Source: Brucella rhizosphaerae
Lineage (GTDB): Bacteria > Pseudomonadota > Alphaproteobacteria > Rhizobiales > Rhizobiaceae
Direction: 5' to 3'
Assembly (NCBI RefSeq): GCF_002252475.1
Contig: NZ_NNRK01000026.1
Span: forward strand, 599,534 to 663,533
Length of the DNA stretch: 64,000 nt
Shown one piece after another: positions 45,796-56,156 of the stretch; position 1 is the stretch's first letter, and the number at the start of each line of letters is the position of its first letter. Made by a program: the position numbers and the translations under genes. Below the pieces are notes generated by a model that was not told the DNA's origin, did no database searches, and saw only the letters and a program-made list of their open reading frames with translations.

Positions 45796-46188
45796 ATGCA
45801 CATTCAAATGCTTCGCGATGTTTACCAGAGTTATATTGCCTGCCTAAACGCTCAGGATTGGAAAACTCTGGATCAATTCGTTGCCGAAACAGCCCAACAC
45901 AATGGCAGGCATCTCGGCGTGACTGGTTATCGGGACATGCTCATCCGCGATTATCAGCAAATACCCGATCTTCGTTTCAACATCGGATTGCTGGTTGTGG
46001 AACCGCCTATTATCGCCAGTCGTCTTGATTTTGATTGCGCACCGGCGGGCAGCTTTCTCAATCTGCCGGTCAATGGCAAGAAAGTCCAATTCTCAGAAAA
46101 CGTTTTCTATGAATTCGCCGATTACAAAATCATCAAAGTTTGGTCCATCATCGACAAATCAGCCATCGAAGCACAATTGTCGCGGTAG
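45796..46188 (+). CDS. SnoaL-like (NTF2 fold) ester cyclase-type protein
   Basis: The 130-residue protein has the SnoaL-like cone fold: MLRDVYQSYIACLNAQDWKT, LDQFVAETAQHNGRHLGVTG, then RDYQQIPDLRFNIGLLVVEP and the end ADYKIIKVWSIIDKSAIEAQ. Family members bind small hydrophobic ligands; no catalytic claim is possible. GGAG lies upstream of ATG 45796. Its stop is 2 bases from the rarA stop on the opposite strand. It is not closely like the broken SnoaL gene at 3713. Confidence 0.85.
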   Translation: MHIQMLRDVYQSYIACLNAQDWKTLDQFVAETAQHNGRHLGVTGYRDMLIRDYQQIPDLRFNIGLLVVEPPIIASRLDFDCAPAGSFLNLPVNGKKVQFSENVFYEFADYKIIKVWSIIDKSAIEAQLSR

Positions 46189-46190
46189 TT

Positions 46191-47507
46191 TTAGCGCCGC
46201 CCCTGGCGTTCGGTTCGTAAACGTGACCAGTAATCGAGCCTTTTGCGAATTTCCCGCTCAAAGCCGCGCTCTGGCGGATCGTAGAAAACCTGTCGCCCCA
46301 TGGCTTCTGGAAAGTAATCCTGACCCGAGAACGCATCCGGCTGGTCATGGTCATAGGCATAACCATCGCCATAGCCTTCATTCTTCATAAGCTTCGTAGG
46401 GGCGTTCAGAATGTGCTTTGGTGGCAGCAGTGAACCATTTTCCTTAGCTGCGCGCATAGAGGCTTTATAAGCCATGTAAACCGCATTGGATTTCGGCGCG
46501 GTCGCCAGATAAACACAGGCCTGTGCCAAAGCAAGCTCGCCCTCGGGCGAGCCAAGATAGTCATAGGCATCTTTGGCAGCATTGCAGATGGCAAGAGCCT
46601 GCGGATCAGCAAGACCAATATCCTCAACCGCCATCCGAACCAGCCGACGCCCCAAATACAGCGGATCTTCACCCGCATCAAACATACGGCAAAGATAATA
46701 GAGTGCAGCGTCAGGATCGGAGCCGCGCACAGATTTATGCAATGCCGAAATCAGATTATAATGCCCGTCCTGCCCTTTGTCATAGACAGGTGCGCGACGT
46801 TGAACGACGTCCTGCAATTTCTCAGCATCGAACACTTCATCAGGACGGGCCGCACGCCACACCTCTTCAGCAAGTGTAAGAGCTGCACGACCATCACCGT
46901 CAGCCATACGGATGAGGCTTGCGCGTGCTTCTTCATCCAGTGGCAGCTGGCGTTCTTCCTGCTCTTCCGCCCGCGTCAAAAGCGTTGCAATGCTTGTCCC
47001 ATCGTGCGGATGAAATGTCAGCACCCTCGCCCGCGAAAGCAAAGCGGCATTGAGTTCAAATGATGGATTTTCTGTCGTGGCACCGATCAGGATAACCGTG
47101 CCGTCTTCCATCACCGGTAGGAAACTATCCTGTTGTGCGCGATTGAAGCGATGAATTTCGTCCACAAACAACAATGTCTGACGGCCGGACATGCGCCGTG
47201 CACGTGCAGATTCAAACATCTTCTTGAGATCGGCTACACCGGAAAAAATTGCAGAAATTTGTTCAAAGGCGAGTTCCGTTTCGCCAGCAAGCAGCCGCGC
47301 AACCGTTGTTTTTCCTGTTCCGGGAGGTCCCCAGAAGATCATGGACCCAAGCGAACCGGACGCTATCATACGCGTCAATACACCTTCCGGACCGGTCAGA
47401 TGCTCCTGACCTGTCACTTCAGATAGATGACGCGGGCGCAAACGATCAGCAAGCGGCCTGTTACGGTCCGCATTCGGATCAACCGCAGTAGAGAAAAGAT
47501 CGCTCAT
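46191..47507 (-). CDS. rarA: Replication-associated recombination protein RarA (MgsA)
   Basis: The 438-residue AAA+ clamp-loader-like ATPase acts at stalled replication forks. It shows RPLADRLRPRHLSEVTGQEH near the start, Walker A FWGPPGTGKTTVARLLAGE, Walker B TLLFVDEIHRFNRAQQD, and the C-terminal SALHKSVRGSDPDAALYYLC and GYGDGYAYDHDQPDAFSGQD. ATG 47507 gives MSDLFSTAVDPNAD; the frame is open 21 codons earlier with no similar start in relatives. Confidence 0.95.
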   Translation of the reverse strand: MSDLFSTAVDPNADRNRPLADRLRPRHLSEVTGQEHLTGPEGVLTRMIASGSLGSMIFWGPPGTGKTTVARLLAGETELAFEQISAIFSGVADLKKMFESARARRMSGRQTLLFVDEIHRFNRAQQDSFLPVMEDGTVILIGATTENPSFELNAALLSRARVLTFHPHDGTSIATLLTRAEEQEERQLPLDEEARASLIRMADGDGRAALTLAEEVWRAARPDEVFDAEKLQDVVQRRAPVYDKGQDGHYNLISALHKSVRGSDPDAALYYLCRMFDAGEDPLYLGRRLVRMAVEDIGLADPQALAICNAAKDAYDYLGSPEGELALAQACVYLATAPKSNAVYMAYKASMRAAKENGSLLPPKHILNAPTKLMKNEGYGDGYAYDHDQPDAFSGQDYFPEAMGRQVFYDPPERGFEREIRKRLDYWSRLRTERQGRR

Positions 47508-47592
47508 TACGCTTCGCTCAATGCCTAAAAACAAATGTCGTTTCAGGCATAGTACCGCCTGAAACGACATGCAACTGTTTGGGAAGTGATAT

Positions 47593-47642
47593 TAGAGCAC
47601 ATCCCGAAAGGTGTAAGAAGGTTTTCGGTTATGGTGCGCTCT
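47593..47642. repeat. Hairpin intergenic repeat
   Basis: TAGAGCACATCCCGAAAGGT then CCGAAA/TTTTCGG around AGGTGTAAGAAGG, ending GGTGCGCTCTA. A clear copy of the AAAAGTG family between degP and rarA; its last bases reach the degP stop. Confidence 0.7.
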
Positions 47643-49068
47643 AGCGCACAAACTGGCGGATCAACGCGCCATTGCGTTCCACCTCTAGCCGCCACGCCAA
47701 ACCGCGTCCACTGTTTAACGCAGCAGTCAGATCATTAATGGTACGGATTGGATTGCCGTTGATACCGCGAATAATGTCGCGTTGACGGAGACCAAATCGC
47801 GCTGCTTGCGAGTTAAGAACGACGTCTGTAACGATGACACCGCGTGCTCCATCACGCAGCTGCATCTTGGAAGCCATCGACGGAGTAAGCTCTTCAACCA
47901 CAGCACCCTCAAATGGATTATCACCTGTGATTGTCTGCTTTTGCTGCGGCTTCGCCTCGGGTTCCTTCGCAAGCTTCACCGGCAATTTGCTGTCCTTGCC
48001 GTTGCGAATGATATCCAGCGTAACTGTGTTTCCGATACCCGCAGTCGACAGTCGATAACCAAGCACATCAACATTATCGGCCCTGATATCCTGAACCGCC
48101 ATGACGACATCGCCAACTTTCAAGCCAGCTTCTTCCGCCGGGCCGCCTTTATTAACAGCGGTTACAAGCACACCGAACGACTTGTCCATGCCGAGACTCT
48201 CAGCAACATCGGGCGTAATATTCTGGAAGGTCGCGCCGATGAATGGTCGTTCAAAACTTGAACTGCCGCTCAACGCGGCATCAACAACTGCGCGCACCAT
48301 GTTTGACGGAATGGCAAATCCAATGCCCACCGAACCACCAGACCGCGAGAAAATAGCCGTGTTGATACCAATCAGACGACCGCGCATATCCAGAAGACCG
48401 CCACCGGAATTACCGGGATTGATCGCAGCATCGGTCTGAATGAAGAAGTCGAAATCTGAAACCCCGACCTGTGTTCGTGATTGGGCCGAAACGATACCAC
48501 TCGTCACCGTCTGCCCCACCCCGAACGGATTACCGATCGCCAGAACCAGATCGCCGACTTCGACTTCATCTGAGTTTCCAAGAGCCAATACAGGAAATTG
48601 ATCCTTGGCATCGATTTTCAGCACGGCCAGATCAGTGGTTTCATCGCGCAGCAGAACCTTGCTCTCAAACTGGCGGCCATCCGAGAGTGCAACCTTGATC
48701 TCATCAGCATCCTTGATGACGTGATTATTCGTGATCACGATACCCGATGCATCGACAATGACGCCTGAACCCAACGATTGTTCAGTTCGCGATTTGCCAC
48801 CACCAAATTGTTTGCCAAAAAACTGTTCGAAAAACGGATCACCTGCGAAAGGTGAACGCGCCTGCACCTGCCGAGCTGCATAGACATTGACGACGGCTGG
48901 TGCCGTTTCCTTGACCAAAGGCGCAAAGGAAAGCTGCATATCACCACGACTTAACGGGATTTGTTTGCCCTGAGCGGGCACCACAGTTTCTTGAGCGATC
49001 ACAGGCAACGTGGCCATACTGACCGAAGCAAGAACCAGACCCGTAATTCCATAACGTCGCCAATTCAT
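47641..49068 (-). CDS. degP: Periplasmic Do-family serine protease (DegP/DegQ-like)
   Basis: The 475-residue protease-chaperone handles misfolded periplasmic proteins. After the signal peptide (ending LPVIAQ) the trypsin-like domain has the triad in VITNNHVIKDADE (His), ETTDLAVLKI (Asp) and NPGNSGGGLLDMRG (Ser), followed by two PDZ domains, the second ending in RTINDLTAALNSGRG. ATG 49068 (MNWRRYG) has GGAG upstream; the TTG at 49074 would add two residues. It follows rplQ's terminator and precedes rarA with a repeat. Confidence 0.93.
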   Translation of the reverse strand: MNWRRYGITGLVLASVSMATLPVIAQETVVPAQGKQIPLSRGDMQLSFAPLVKETAPAVVNVYAARQVQARSPFAGDPFFEQFFGKQFGGGKSRTEQSLGSGVIVDASGIVITNNHVIKDADEIKVALSDGRQFESKVLLRDETTDLAVLKIDAKDQFPVLALGNSDEVEVGDLVLAIGNPFGVGQTVTSGIVSAQSRTQVGVSDFDFFIQTDAAINPGNSGGGLLDMRGRLIGINTAIFSRSGGSVGIGFAIPSNMVRAVVDAALSGSSSFERPFIGATFQNITPDVAESLGMDKSFGVLVTAVNKGGPAEEAGLKVGDVVMAVQDIRADNVDVLGYRLSTAGIGNTVTLDIIRNGKDSKLPVKLAKEPEAKPQQKQTITGDNPFEGAVVEELTPSMASKMQLRDGARGVIVTDVVLNSQAARFGLRQRDIIRGINGNPIRTINDLTAALNSGRGLAWRLEVERNGALIRQFVR

Positions 49069-49120
49069 TCGCAAACTCCAGTTTCCTTAGCACGCTTTCC
49101 GATCTGACCAAATCAAACCG

Positions 49121-49189
49121 GCGCTCTAACCATTTGTTTTACGCCCATCTCTTCCGAAAACGGCTCACAGTTTCCGGGAAGCGCTCTAA
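49121..49189. repeat. Intergenic repeat with direct GCGCTCTAA ends
   Basis: GCGCTCTAA occurs at 49121-49129 and again at 49181-49189. Between them lie TTCCGAAAACGGCTCACAGT and TTTCCGGGAA, a diverged copy of the hairpin repeat in opposite orientation. It lies upstream of degP. Confidence 0.6.
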
Positions 49190-49346
49190 ACCAGCTTCCG
49201 ATTCCCCGGATCATCACACGCAATATGGAGGTAACAAGGCCAACTATAAAGGGCTGGATTAAGGCGAAGCGTATTACAGCTTCGTAATGAATTCTGACAG
49301 GACTATCAGTGGACGACTGCAATCAGATCAGAATGCCTTTAGATGC

Positions 49347-49377
49347 AAAAAAGGGCCGCGCGAGGCGGCCCTTTTTT
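49347..49377. terminator. Strong terminator of the ribosomal protein supercluster
   Basis: AAAAAAGGGCCGC / GCGGCCCTTTTTT around GCGAG, about 80 bases after the rplQ stop. It closes the minus-strand run of about 14.5 kb; T runs exist on both strands. Confidence 0.93.
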
Positions 49378-49454
49378 AATACTGCTACATAATCTCATTG
49401 GCAGAGCATCTTCTGTGCGCCCAAAGGGAGCACGTCGCTCTAAGTCAAATAAGA

Positions 49455-49883
49455 TTACGCTGCGTCTGCTTCTGCAGCAATTTCAGCTTCAACGCGTGCG
49501 CGATCAGCTTTACCCTTCGCATCGACGTCACGTTCCACAAATTCGACAACTGCCATAGGTGCATTGTCGCCTGTGCGGAAGCCTGCCTTCATGATGCGAA
49601 TGTAGCCGCCATTGCGGGTTGCATAACGTGCAGCCAGCGTGTCGAACAGCTTAGCAACCAGCTTGACGTCGCGGATGGCGGAAATCGCCTGACGACGTGC
49701 ATGCAGATCACCGCGCTTGCCGAGGGTGACAAGCTTTTCTACGATTGGACGAATTTCCTTAGCTTTAGGAAGCGTGGTCACAATCTGTTCATGCTCGATG
49801 AGCGAAGCCGCCATGTTGGCGAACATTGCCTTGCGATGCGAGGCAGTGCGGTTCAGCTTACGCTGTCCATTACCGTGGCGCAT
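49455..49883 (-). CDS. rplQ: 50S ribosomal protein L17
   Basis: The 142-residue protein bL17 has [20 protein letters not shown] at the start and [20 protein letters not shown] mid-protein. It is about 15 residues longer than in E. coli because of an Ala/Glu tail ([13 protein letters not shown]). It is the last gene of the alpha operon, after rpoA. Confidence 0.97.
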   Translation of the reverse strand: MRHGNGQRKLNRTASHRKAMFANMAASLIEHEQIVTTLPKAKEIRPIVEKLVTLGKRGDLHARRQAISAIRDVKLVAKLFDTLAARYATRNGGYIRIMKAGFRTGDNAPMAVVEFVERDVDAKGKADRARVEAEIAAEADAA

Positions 49884-49925
49884 GGCCTTCTCCTTTAATT
49901 CGTAACGTACCGGGATATGCCGGTC

Positions 49926-50939
49926 TTAATATTGGTCTTCGTAGCGCTTGGCGAGATCTTCGATGTTTTCTGGCGGCCAGGCTGGGATTTCCATACCGAG
50001 ATGGAGACCCATCGATGCCAGAACTTCCTTGATCTCGTTGAGCGACTTGCGGCCGAAATTCGGAGTCCGCAACATCTCGGCTTCCGTCTTCTGGATCAGA
50101 TCGCCGATGTAGACGATGTTGTCGTTCTTCAGGCAGTTTGCCGAACGTACCGACAATTCGAGCTCGTCCACCTTCTTAAGCAGAGCCGGATTGAAAGCCA
50201 GTTCCGCAACCTGTTCCTGCGGAGCTTCTTTCTGTGGCTCTTCGAAGTTGACGAAGACCGCGAGCTGGTCCTGAAGAATGCGCGCTGCATAAGCAACTGC
50301 ATCTTCACCGCTCACGGAACCGTTGGTTTCGATGTTGAGCGTCAGCTTGTCGTAATCGAGAACCTGACCTTCACGGGTGTTCTCAATCTTGTACGATACC
50401 TTGCGGATCGGCGAATAAAGGCTATCAACCGGAATAAGACCGATTGGAGCATCTTCCGCACGATTACGGTCGGCAGGCACATAGCCCTTACCGGTGTTGA
50501 CGGTGAATTCCATGCGGATTTCAGCGCCTTCATCCAGCGTGCAGATGACGTGATCCGGGTTAAGAATCTCGACATCGCCAACAGTCTGAATGTCACCAGC
50601 CGTAACAACGCCCGGGCCTTCCTTGCGGACAACCATGCGCTTCGGGCCTTCACCTTCCATACGGATGGCGATTTCCTTGACGTTCAGAACGATATCCGTG
50701 GTGTCTTCGCGGACACCCGGAATGGAAGAGAATTCATGCAGAACGCCATCAATCTGAATGGCGGTTACAGCAGCGCCGCGCAGCGACGACAGAAGCACGC
50801 GACGCAGTGCGTTACCGAGCGTCAGACCAAAACCGCGTTCCAGCGGTTCAGCGACGACGGTAGCGAGCGTGCGGGAGCCGTTGGTGTTGAATTCCACCTT
50901 GTTCGGCTTGATCAGTTCCTGCCAGTTCTTCTGGATCAT
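49926..50939 (-). CDS. rpoA: DNA-directed RNA polymerase alpha subunit
   Basis: The 337-residue subunit has an N-terminal assembly domain ([40 protein letters not shown]) and a C-terminal UP-element and activator-contacting domain ([40 protein letters not shown]). ATG 50939 gives [13 protein letters not shown]; a six-codon upstream extension is not family-like. It sits between rpsK and rplQ, as in other bacteria; rpsD is absent from this spot. Confidence 0.97.
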   Translation of the reverse strand: MIQKNWQELIKPNKVEFNTNGSRTLATVVAEPLERGFGLTLGNALRRVLLSSLRGAAVTAIQIDGVLHEFSSIPGVREDTTDIVLNVKEIAIRMEGEGPKRMVVRKEGPGVVTAGDIQTVGDVEILNPDHVICTLDEGAEIRMEFTVNTGKGYVPADRNRAEDAPIGLIPVDSLYSPIRKVSYKIENTREGQVLDYDKLTLNIETNGSVSGEDAVAYAARILQDQLAVFVNFEEPQKEAPQEQVAELAFNPALLKKVDELELSVRSANCLKNDNIVYIGDLIQKTEAEMLRTPNFGRKSLNEIKEVLASMGLHLGMEIPAWPPENIEDLAKRYEDQY

Positions 50940-51059
50940 GTGGTTTTCCTCTATCAACTGTCGCTACCATCCTATCGTAGCGATCTTGTGAAGAACCGCA
51001 GAGGAACCCCGGAATTAATTTGACCTAAGTCCGGGGCTCATGCGGCATATAAACGAAAA

Positions 51060-51449
51060 TCAGACCCGGCGCTTCTTGCGCGGACGGCAGCCATTGTGCG
51101 GGATCGGCGTAACATCGCGGATCGACGTGATCACAAAGCCGGCAGCCTGAAGGGCGCGCAGCGCAGATTCACGACCTGAACCCGGTCCGCAAACCTCGAC
51201 TTCGAGGGAGCGCATGCCATGTTCTTGTGCCTTCTTGGCGCAATCTTCAGCAGCGATCTGTGCGGCAAACGGGGTCGACTTACGCGAACCCTTGAAACCC
51301 TGAGCACCTGCCGAAGACCAGGCAATTGCATTGCCCTGTGCGTCCGTGATGGTAATCATGGTGTTGTTAAACGTCGAATTTACGTGGGCAACGCCCGACG
51401 AAATGTTTTTACGTTCGCGGCGGCGAACGCGCTGGGCTTCCTTAGCCAT
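51060..51449 (-). CDS. rpsK: 30S ribosomal protein S11
   Basis: The 129-residue uS11 protein lies on the platform of the small subunit. It shows [40 protein letters not shown] and the end [18 protein letters not shown]. Asn119-Gly-type NG near the end is the known isoaspartate site. It lies between rpsM and rpoA. Confidence 0.97.
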   Translation of the reverse strand: MAKEAQRVRRRERKNISSGVAHVNSTFNNTMITITDAQGNAIAWSSAGAQGFKGSRKSTPFAAQIAAEDCAKKAQEHGMRSLEVEVCGPGSGRESALRALQAAGFVITSIRDVTPIPHNGCRPRKKRRV

Positions 51450-51588
51450 AATAGTCCTCTCAAATCGATCTCTACACCGCCGTAGTTCCAGCGGCTACAC
51501 CGGCCCATTGAAGACAAGCTCAAGGACCAGCACCGAACCCGACCGGCGCACCGGCTGAGTCCGACGGAACGAAAACGTTCCGTCGATA

Positions 51589-51957
51589 TTACTTCTTCTT
51601 ACCTGCGATAGCCTTTGCAGGACCCTTACGGGTACGTGCATTGGTATGCGTACGCTGGCCGCGAACCGGCAGCGAACGACGATGACGCAGACCGCGGTAG
51701 CAGCCAAGGTCCATCAGGCGCTTGATATTCATCGAAACTTCACGACGCAGGTCACCTTCGACCCGGTAGTCAGCATCGATTGCTTCACGGATCTGAAGTA
51801 CTTCAGCATCCGACAGCTGGTTAACGCGACGATCGTCAGCAATGCCAACTTTCGTTACGATCTGCCGAGCAAATTTCGGTCCAATCCCGTGGATGTACTG
51901 AAGCGCAATAACAACGCGCTTGTTCGTCGGGATGTTGACGCCAGCGATACGTGCCAC
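51589..51957 (-). CDS. rpsM: 30S ribosomal protein S13
   Basis: The 122-residue uS13 protein of the head of the small subunit has [37 protein letters not shown] and the C-terminal basic [20 protein letters not shown]. The start codon is GTG at 51957, supported by AAGGAGAACAGAC just upstream; the frame is open 53 codons further but does not match the family. It follows a 390-base spacer after adk. Confidence 0.96.
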   Translation of the reverse strand: MARIAGVNIPTNKRVVIALQYIHGIGPKFARQIVTKVGIADDRRVNQLSDAEVLQIREAIDADYRVEGDLRREVSMNIKRLMDLGCYRGLRHRRSLPVRGQRTHTNARTRKGPAKAIAGKKK

Positions 51958-52347
51958 GTCTGTTCTCCTTGAGTTGTAATAAATTCCATCTAAGGGACTT
52001 ATCCCCGAGACAGCATAAATTGACCGGCAACGGCCTTTTTCAATTTCCGCCGCAGCCGACCATTCAAAAACCATTGAAGTGGCGCAGTCTTTGACGGAAT
52101 CGCCCGAAAAAGTCAACTCTTAACTGTCCGTAAAGATGCCAAAGCAACTTCGCAGACATTAAAAGCAACTTTTGAAAGCGATAAGCGGACAGAAAAACAT
52201 AAAATGCTTTCCTGTCCGCAATTCCTAAGTGGCTTTAAAAGCCTTCGGCAAAATCCCTCAAGCCATAAGCAGTTTGAGGAAAAATCATGCCTAAATTTTA
52301 AACTCTGAGAGCATCCTTTATGCGCCCGGACGGGCGCACTCCGCGCT
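51958..52347 (-). promoter_or_regulatory. adk-rpsM spacer: leader and promoter region of the alpha operon
   Basis: A 390-base stretch without a gene. It probably carries an internal promoter and untranslated leader for rpsM-rpsK-rpoA-rplQ. It includes interleaved inverted repeats at 52175-52220 and the hairpin GCGCCC-GGAC-GGGCGC at 52322-52337 just after the adk stop, within an AGAGCATCC...GCGCTCT repeat-like frame. Confidence 0.5.
52175..52220. promoter_or_regulatory. Two interleaved inverted repeats in the adk-rpsM spacer
   Basis: GAAAGC (52175-52180) complements GCTTTC (52207-52212), and GCGGACAG (52186-52193) complements CTGTCCGC (52213-52220). The order A-B-A'-B' means both stems cannot form as simple nested hairpins; they are alternatives or a pseudoknot. 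One crossing has no loop base, so alternative structures are more likely. Function inferred only. Confidence 0.45.
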
Positions 52348-52932
52348 CTATGCCGGAACGAGAATTCTCTCGATTTCGACAGTAACTTCTTCCACCGGGG
52401 CCATACCATTGATGACCCGGAGTTCACCGGTTCCAGCATAATAGTTGGAAAGCGGCGATGTCTTTTCGCGATACTCAACGAGACGCTTGCGGAATGCTTC
52501 CGGATTGTCGTCAGAACGAACCTGACCACCCTTTGCAATCGTTTCAGCCACCCGGTTCTCCATCCGGCTGACCAATGCATTCTCATCGACCTTCAGCTCG
52601 ATGACTGCATCAAGCTTGAGACCTTTACCAACGAGCATTTCGCCAAGTGCCTGCGCTTGAGGCACAGTACGAGGGTAACCGTCGAGAATAAAACCTGCTG
52701 CGCAATCCGGCGCATCAATGCGCTCCGATACGATCTGATTTACAATCTCGTCGGAAACCAGCTGACCCGCGTCCATAACGGCCTTGGCGCGCTTCCCGAT
52801 CTCGCTTTGCTGAGCGACTGCTGCACGCAGCATATCGCCCGTCGAAAGCTGTGGTATTCCATGCTTCTTGGTAAGAAGTCCAGCCTGCGTCCCCTTACCT
52901 GCTCCGGGCGGCCCAAGAAGTATCAGTCTCAT
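52348..52932 (-). CDS. adk: Adenylate kinase
   Basis: The 194-residue short-lid kinase interconverts ATP, ADP and AMP. The P-loop is [19 protein letters not shown]-binding [20 protein letters not shown] and [13 protein letters not shown] follow. The lid lacks the zinc insertion. Its start overlaps the secY stop by four bases, so it is coupled to the spc operon. Confidence 0.97.
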   Translation of the reverse strand: MRLILLGPPGAGKGTQAGLLTKKHGIPQLSTGDMLRAAVAQQSEIGKRAKAVMDAGQLVSDEIVNQIVSERIDAPDCAAGFILDGYPRTVPQAQALGEMLVGKGLKLDAVIELKVDENALVSRMENRVAETIAKGGQVRSDDNPEAFRKRLVEYREKTSPLSNYYAGTGELRVINGMAPVEEVTVEIERILVPA

Positions 52933-54269
52933 TTACTACGTTTCCCACCTCTGAGTTTGGACTTCTTGATCAACCCTTCATACTGATGGGCAACAAGATG
53001 TCCCTGAATTTGCGCAACCGTGTCGAGTGTCACGCTGACCACGATCAGCAGCGAAGTACCGCCTAGATAGAATGGTACACCAGTCGCGGAAATCAGGAAT
53101 TCCGGCAGAAGACAGACAAGCACAATATATATGGCGCCGACAACCGTAATGCGTGTCAACACATAGTCTATATATTCCGCTGTACGTTCACCCGGGCGGA
53201 TACCCGGAATAAAGCCGGAATGCTTCTTGAGCTGGTCAGCCGTGTCCTTGGGATTGAACACGATGGCCGTATAGAAGAAGCAGAAGAATGCCATCAACCC
53301 GGCATAGAACAGCATGTAAAGCGGCTGACCATGACCGAGAGCATTGAGAATGGTCGTACCCCAGGCCGGCATTTCAGCCGTATTTGCGAAACCTGCAACA
53401 GTCGCAGGCAAAAGCAGAAGCGACGAAGCAAAGATCGGCGGGATAACACCAGCAGTGTTCAGCTTGAGCGGCAGATGCGATGTATCGCCCTGGAACATGC
53501 GGTTGCCAACCTGGCGCTTCGGATACTGGATCAGAAGGCGACGCTGCGCACGTTCTACAAAGACGATGATCGCAATAAGCGCGATAGCCAGAACGATAAC
53601 GCCGAGGATCAGACCAGTGGACAGAGCGCCCGTGCGGCCCAGTTCCAGCGTACCGGAAATAGCGTGTGGAAGGTTTGCGACAATACCGGCGAAGATAATA
53701 AGCGAAATACCGTTACCGATACCGCGTGCCGTGATCTGCTCACCGAGCCACATCAGGAACATCGTACCACCAACAAGCGTGATGACCGACGAAACCAGGA
53801 ACATTGGTCCAGGATTTGTAACGATGCCGTTACCCGACTGAAGACCAACAGAAATTGCGTAAGCCTGCACCAGTGCGAGAAGCACTGTACCGTAACGCGT
53901 ATACTGATTGATGATCTTGCGGCCCGACTCGCCTTCCTTCTTCAGCGCTTCAAGGGTCGGAACGACCGACGTCATGAGCTGCACGATGATGGAAGCGGAA
54001 ATGTAGGGCATGATACCAAGCGCGAAAATGGCCATACGACCAACAGCGCCACCGGCAAACATGTTGAAAAGCCCAAGAACACCCTGGCTATGCTGCTGGA
54101 ATGCCTGCGCAAGCGCTTCAGGATTGATCCCGGGAAGCGGAATATATGTTCCAAACCGGTACACGAGCAGAGCGCCCAATGTGAACCAGATACGCTTCTT
54201 GAGTTCTTCAGCCTTCGAGAAAGCCGAAAAATTGAGATTGGAAACTAGCTGTTCAGCAGCCGATGCCAT
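52929..54269 (-). CDS. secY: Protein translocase channel subunit SecY
   Basis: The 446-residue channel has ten membrane helices. It shows [35 protein letters not shown], the plug helix region [20 protein letters not shown] and [20 protein letters not shown], and a basic tail [12 protein letters not shown]. It exports proteins across the inner membrane with SecE, SecG and SecA. It lies between rplO and adk, as expected. Confidence 0.98.
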   Translation of the reverse strand: MASAAEQLVSNLNFSAFSKAEELKKRIWFTLGALLVYRFGTYIPLPGINPEALAQAFQQHSQGVLGLFNMFAGGAVGRMAIFALGIMPYISASIIVQLMTSVVPTLEALKKEGESGRKIINQYTRYGTVLLALVQAYAISVGLQSGNGIVTNPGPMFLVSSVITLVGGTMFLMWLGEQITARGIGNGISLIIFAGIVANLPHAISGTLELGRTGALSTGLILGVIVLAIALIAIIVFVERAQRRLLIQYPKRQVGNRMFQGDTSHLPLKLNTAGVIPPIFASSLLLLPATVAGFANTAEMPAWGTTILNALGHGQPLYMLFYAGLMAFFCFFYTAIVFNPKDTADQLKKHSGFIPGIRPGERTAEYIDYVLTRITVVGAIYIVLVCLLPEFLISATGVPFYLGGTSLLIVVSVTLDTVAQIQGHLVAHQYEGLIKKSKLRGGKRSK

Positions 54270-54432
54270 TAAATTTCTCCGGTGAAAAGTCTCCGGCCCT
54301 CCCCCTCTGCCGACACGAATCCCTGAGACCCGTACCCTCAGACAAAGAAGACCCTACCCAGATATGCGCATTGGCATAAAGGTGCAAGCGGCGGCACTAG
54401 GGCCGCCGCTTTTTATTTTGTATATCGAAGTC

Positions 54433-54903
54433 TTATTCAGCAGCGGCTTCGGGAAGCTTGATGCTGCCGCCGGCCTTTTCGATCTTTTCGATCGCAGCCT
54501 TGGAAGCTCCAGCAACCTCGAAAGCTACCTTAGCCTTCAATTCACCGTCCGAAAGAATACGGACGCCGTCTTTGGCGCGACGAATCACACCAGCAGCTTT
54601 CAGCGTATCCAGGTTCACAACAGCCTTGGCATCAAGCTTACCAGCATCAATCGCGGTCTGAACGCGACCAAGCGAAACGGTGTTGAAGCTCTTTGCAAAG
54701 ATGTTCGTGAAGCCGCGCTTTGGCAGACGACGGTAGATTGGCATCTGGCCGCCTTCAAAGCCGTTGATCGCTACGCCAGAACGGGACTTCTGTCCCTTGA
54801 CGCCGCGGCCAGCGGTCTTGCCGGTGCCGGAGCCGATACCACGGCCGACGCGCTTACGCGCTTTGATCGAACCTGGTTTGTCACGCAGATCGTTGAGTTT
54901 CAT
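54433..54903 (-). CDS. rplO: 50S ribosomal protein L15
   Basis: The 156-residue uL15 protein begins [20 protein letters not shown] and has the glycine-rich [20 protein letters not shown] and [20 protein letters not shown]. It stabilises 23S rRNA in late 50S assembly. ATG 54903 was chosen over a 12-codon extension that overlaps rpmD. It precedes secY. Confidence 0.97.
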   Translation of the reverse strand: MKLNDLRDKPGSIKARKRVGRGIGSGTGKTAGRGVKGQKSRSGVAINGFEGGQMPIYRRLPKRGFTNIFAKSFNTVSLGRVQTAIDAGKLDAKAVVNLDTLKAAGVIRRAKDGVRILSDGELKAKVAFEVAGASKAAIEKIEKAGGSIKLPEAAAE

Positions 54904-54922
54904 GTCTCTATCCCCTGCGTTA

Positions 54923-55120
54923 TCAAGCCTCGTCCACAACGCGGACGAGATGCTGAACCTTGGCGATCATACCACGAACTGAAGGAGTATCCTCCAGCGT
55001 GCGGCGGCGGTGCATTTTGTTAAGTCCGAGTCCGATCAGCGTTGCACGCTGTTCGGCTGGACGACGGATAGGGCTTCCGATCTGTTCGACCGTAACCGTC
55101 TTACCCTTCTTCTCAGCCAT
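54923..55120 (-). CDS. rpmD: 50S ribosomal protein L30
   Basis: The 65-residue uL30 protein has [20 protein letters not shown] and [20 protein letters not shown], then [18 protein letters not shown] 55120; a GTG one codon upstream is less likely. It lies between rpsE and rplO in the spc operon. Confidence 0.96.
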   Translation of the reverse strand: MAEKKGKTVTVEQIGSPIRRPAEQRATLIGLGLNKMHRRRTLEDTPSVRGMIAKVQHLVRVVDEA

Positions 55121-55183
55121 CACTCAAATCCCTTGTCTATGGCGTATCCGGTGCTGATGCACCGGACTGGCACAAACTATCGG

Positions 55184-55744
55184 CTATTCTTCCGAACCGA
55201 CCACATCATGGCGACGAGCCTGAAGGGTCGAGTACTTGATGCCGCGCTGTGCAGCAATGTCCTTTGGATGCATCTGATGCTTCAGAGCGTCAAAGGTTGC
55301 ACGAACCATGTTGTAAGGGTTCGACGAGCCGAGCGACTTAGCAACAACGTCCTGAACGCCAAGCGTTTCGAACACAGCACGCATAGGACCACCAGCAATG
55401 ATGCCCTTACCAGCAGGAGCTGCACGAAGCAGAACCTTGCCAGCGCCGTGACGACCCTGCACATCGTGATGCAGTGTACGACCCGAACGCAGTGGTACGA
55501 AAATCATATCGCGCTTGGCAGCTTCTGTAGCCTTACGGATCGCTTCAGGCACTTCACGTGCCTTACCATGACCGAAGCCTACGCGACCCTTCTGGTCTCC
55601 AACCACGACGAGCGCGGCGAAACCGAAGCGACGGCCACCCTTGACGACCTTGGCAACGCGGTTAATGTGAACGAGCTTGTCAACGAATTCGCTGTCACGC
55701 TCCTCACGACCGCGATCCTCGCGGTTACGTTCTCTCTGTGCCAT
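55184..55744 (-). CDS. rpsE: 30S ribosomal protein S5
   Basis: The 186-residue uS5 protein has the dsRNA-binding-like N domain ([40 protein letters not shown]) and [20 protein letters not shown]. An N-terminal charged extension ([18 protein letters not shown]) is typical of rhizobia. It is important for decoding accuracy. In order rplR-rpsE-rpmD. Confidence 0.97.
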   Translation of the reverse strand: MAQRERNREDRGREERDSEFVDKLVHINRVAKVVKGGRRFGFAALVVVGDQKGRVGFGHGKAREVPEAIRKATEAAKRDMIFVPLRSGRTLHHDVQGRHGAGKVLLRAAPAGKGIIAGGPMRAVFETLGVQDVVAKSLGSSNPYNMVRATFDALKHQMHPKDIAAQRGIKYSTLQARRHDVVGSEE

Positions 55745-55781
55745 ATCCTATTCCTTTATTATTTTCCGGAAGCACAAAATA

Positions 55782-56144
55782 TTAGAAGCTCAGTCCGCCT
55801 TCGCGGGCAGCTTCGGCGAGGGCCTTCACACGACCGTGGTAAATAAATGCACCACGATCGAACACTACTTCACTGACGCCTGCTTTAACGGCACGCTCTG
55901 CAACCAGTTTGCCTACTGCAGCAGCTGCTGCAGAGTCGGCGCCGGTCTTGAGCTGGCCCTTCAGATCGCCATCAAGTGTCGATGCTGCTGCGATGGTAAC
56001 ACCGCGAACGTCATCGATAACCTGAACGTAGATGTTCTTGGAAGAGCGGTGCACGCTGAGACGTGGACGGCCGTTTGCGACGGCCTTGACCTGACGGCGT
56101 ACACGAGCAGCGCGACGCTGCAAAGTTTCTTTTGGCGATGCCAT
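55782..56144 (-). CDS. rplR: 50S ribosomal protein L18
   Basis: The 120-residue uL18 binds 5S rRNA. It shows [40 protein letters not shown] and the C-terminal [20 protein letters not shown]. In the order rplF-rplR-rpsE. Confidence 0.97.
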   Translation of the reverse strand: MASPKETLQRRAARVRRQVKAVANGRPRLSVHRSSKNIYVQVIDDVRGVTIAAASTLDGDLKGQLKTGADSAAAAAVGKLVAERAVKAGVSEVVFDRGAFIYHGRVKALAEAAREGGLSF

Positions 56145-56156
56145 GACGCGCTTCCC

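Noticed and set aside
52322..52337. GCGCCC-GGAC-GGGCGC hairpin as adk terminator
   Set aside because: The stem is short and no T run follows, so it is listed only as part of the spacer.
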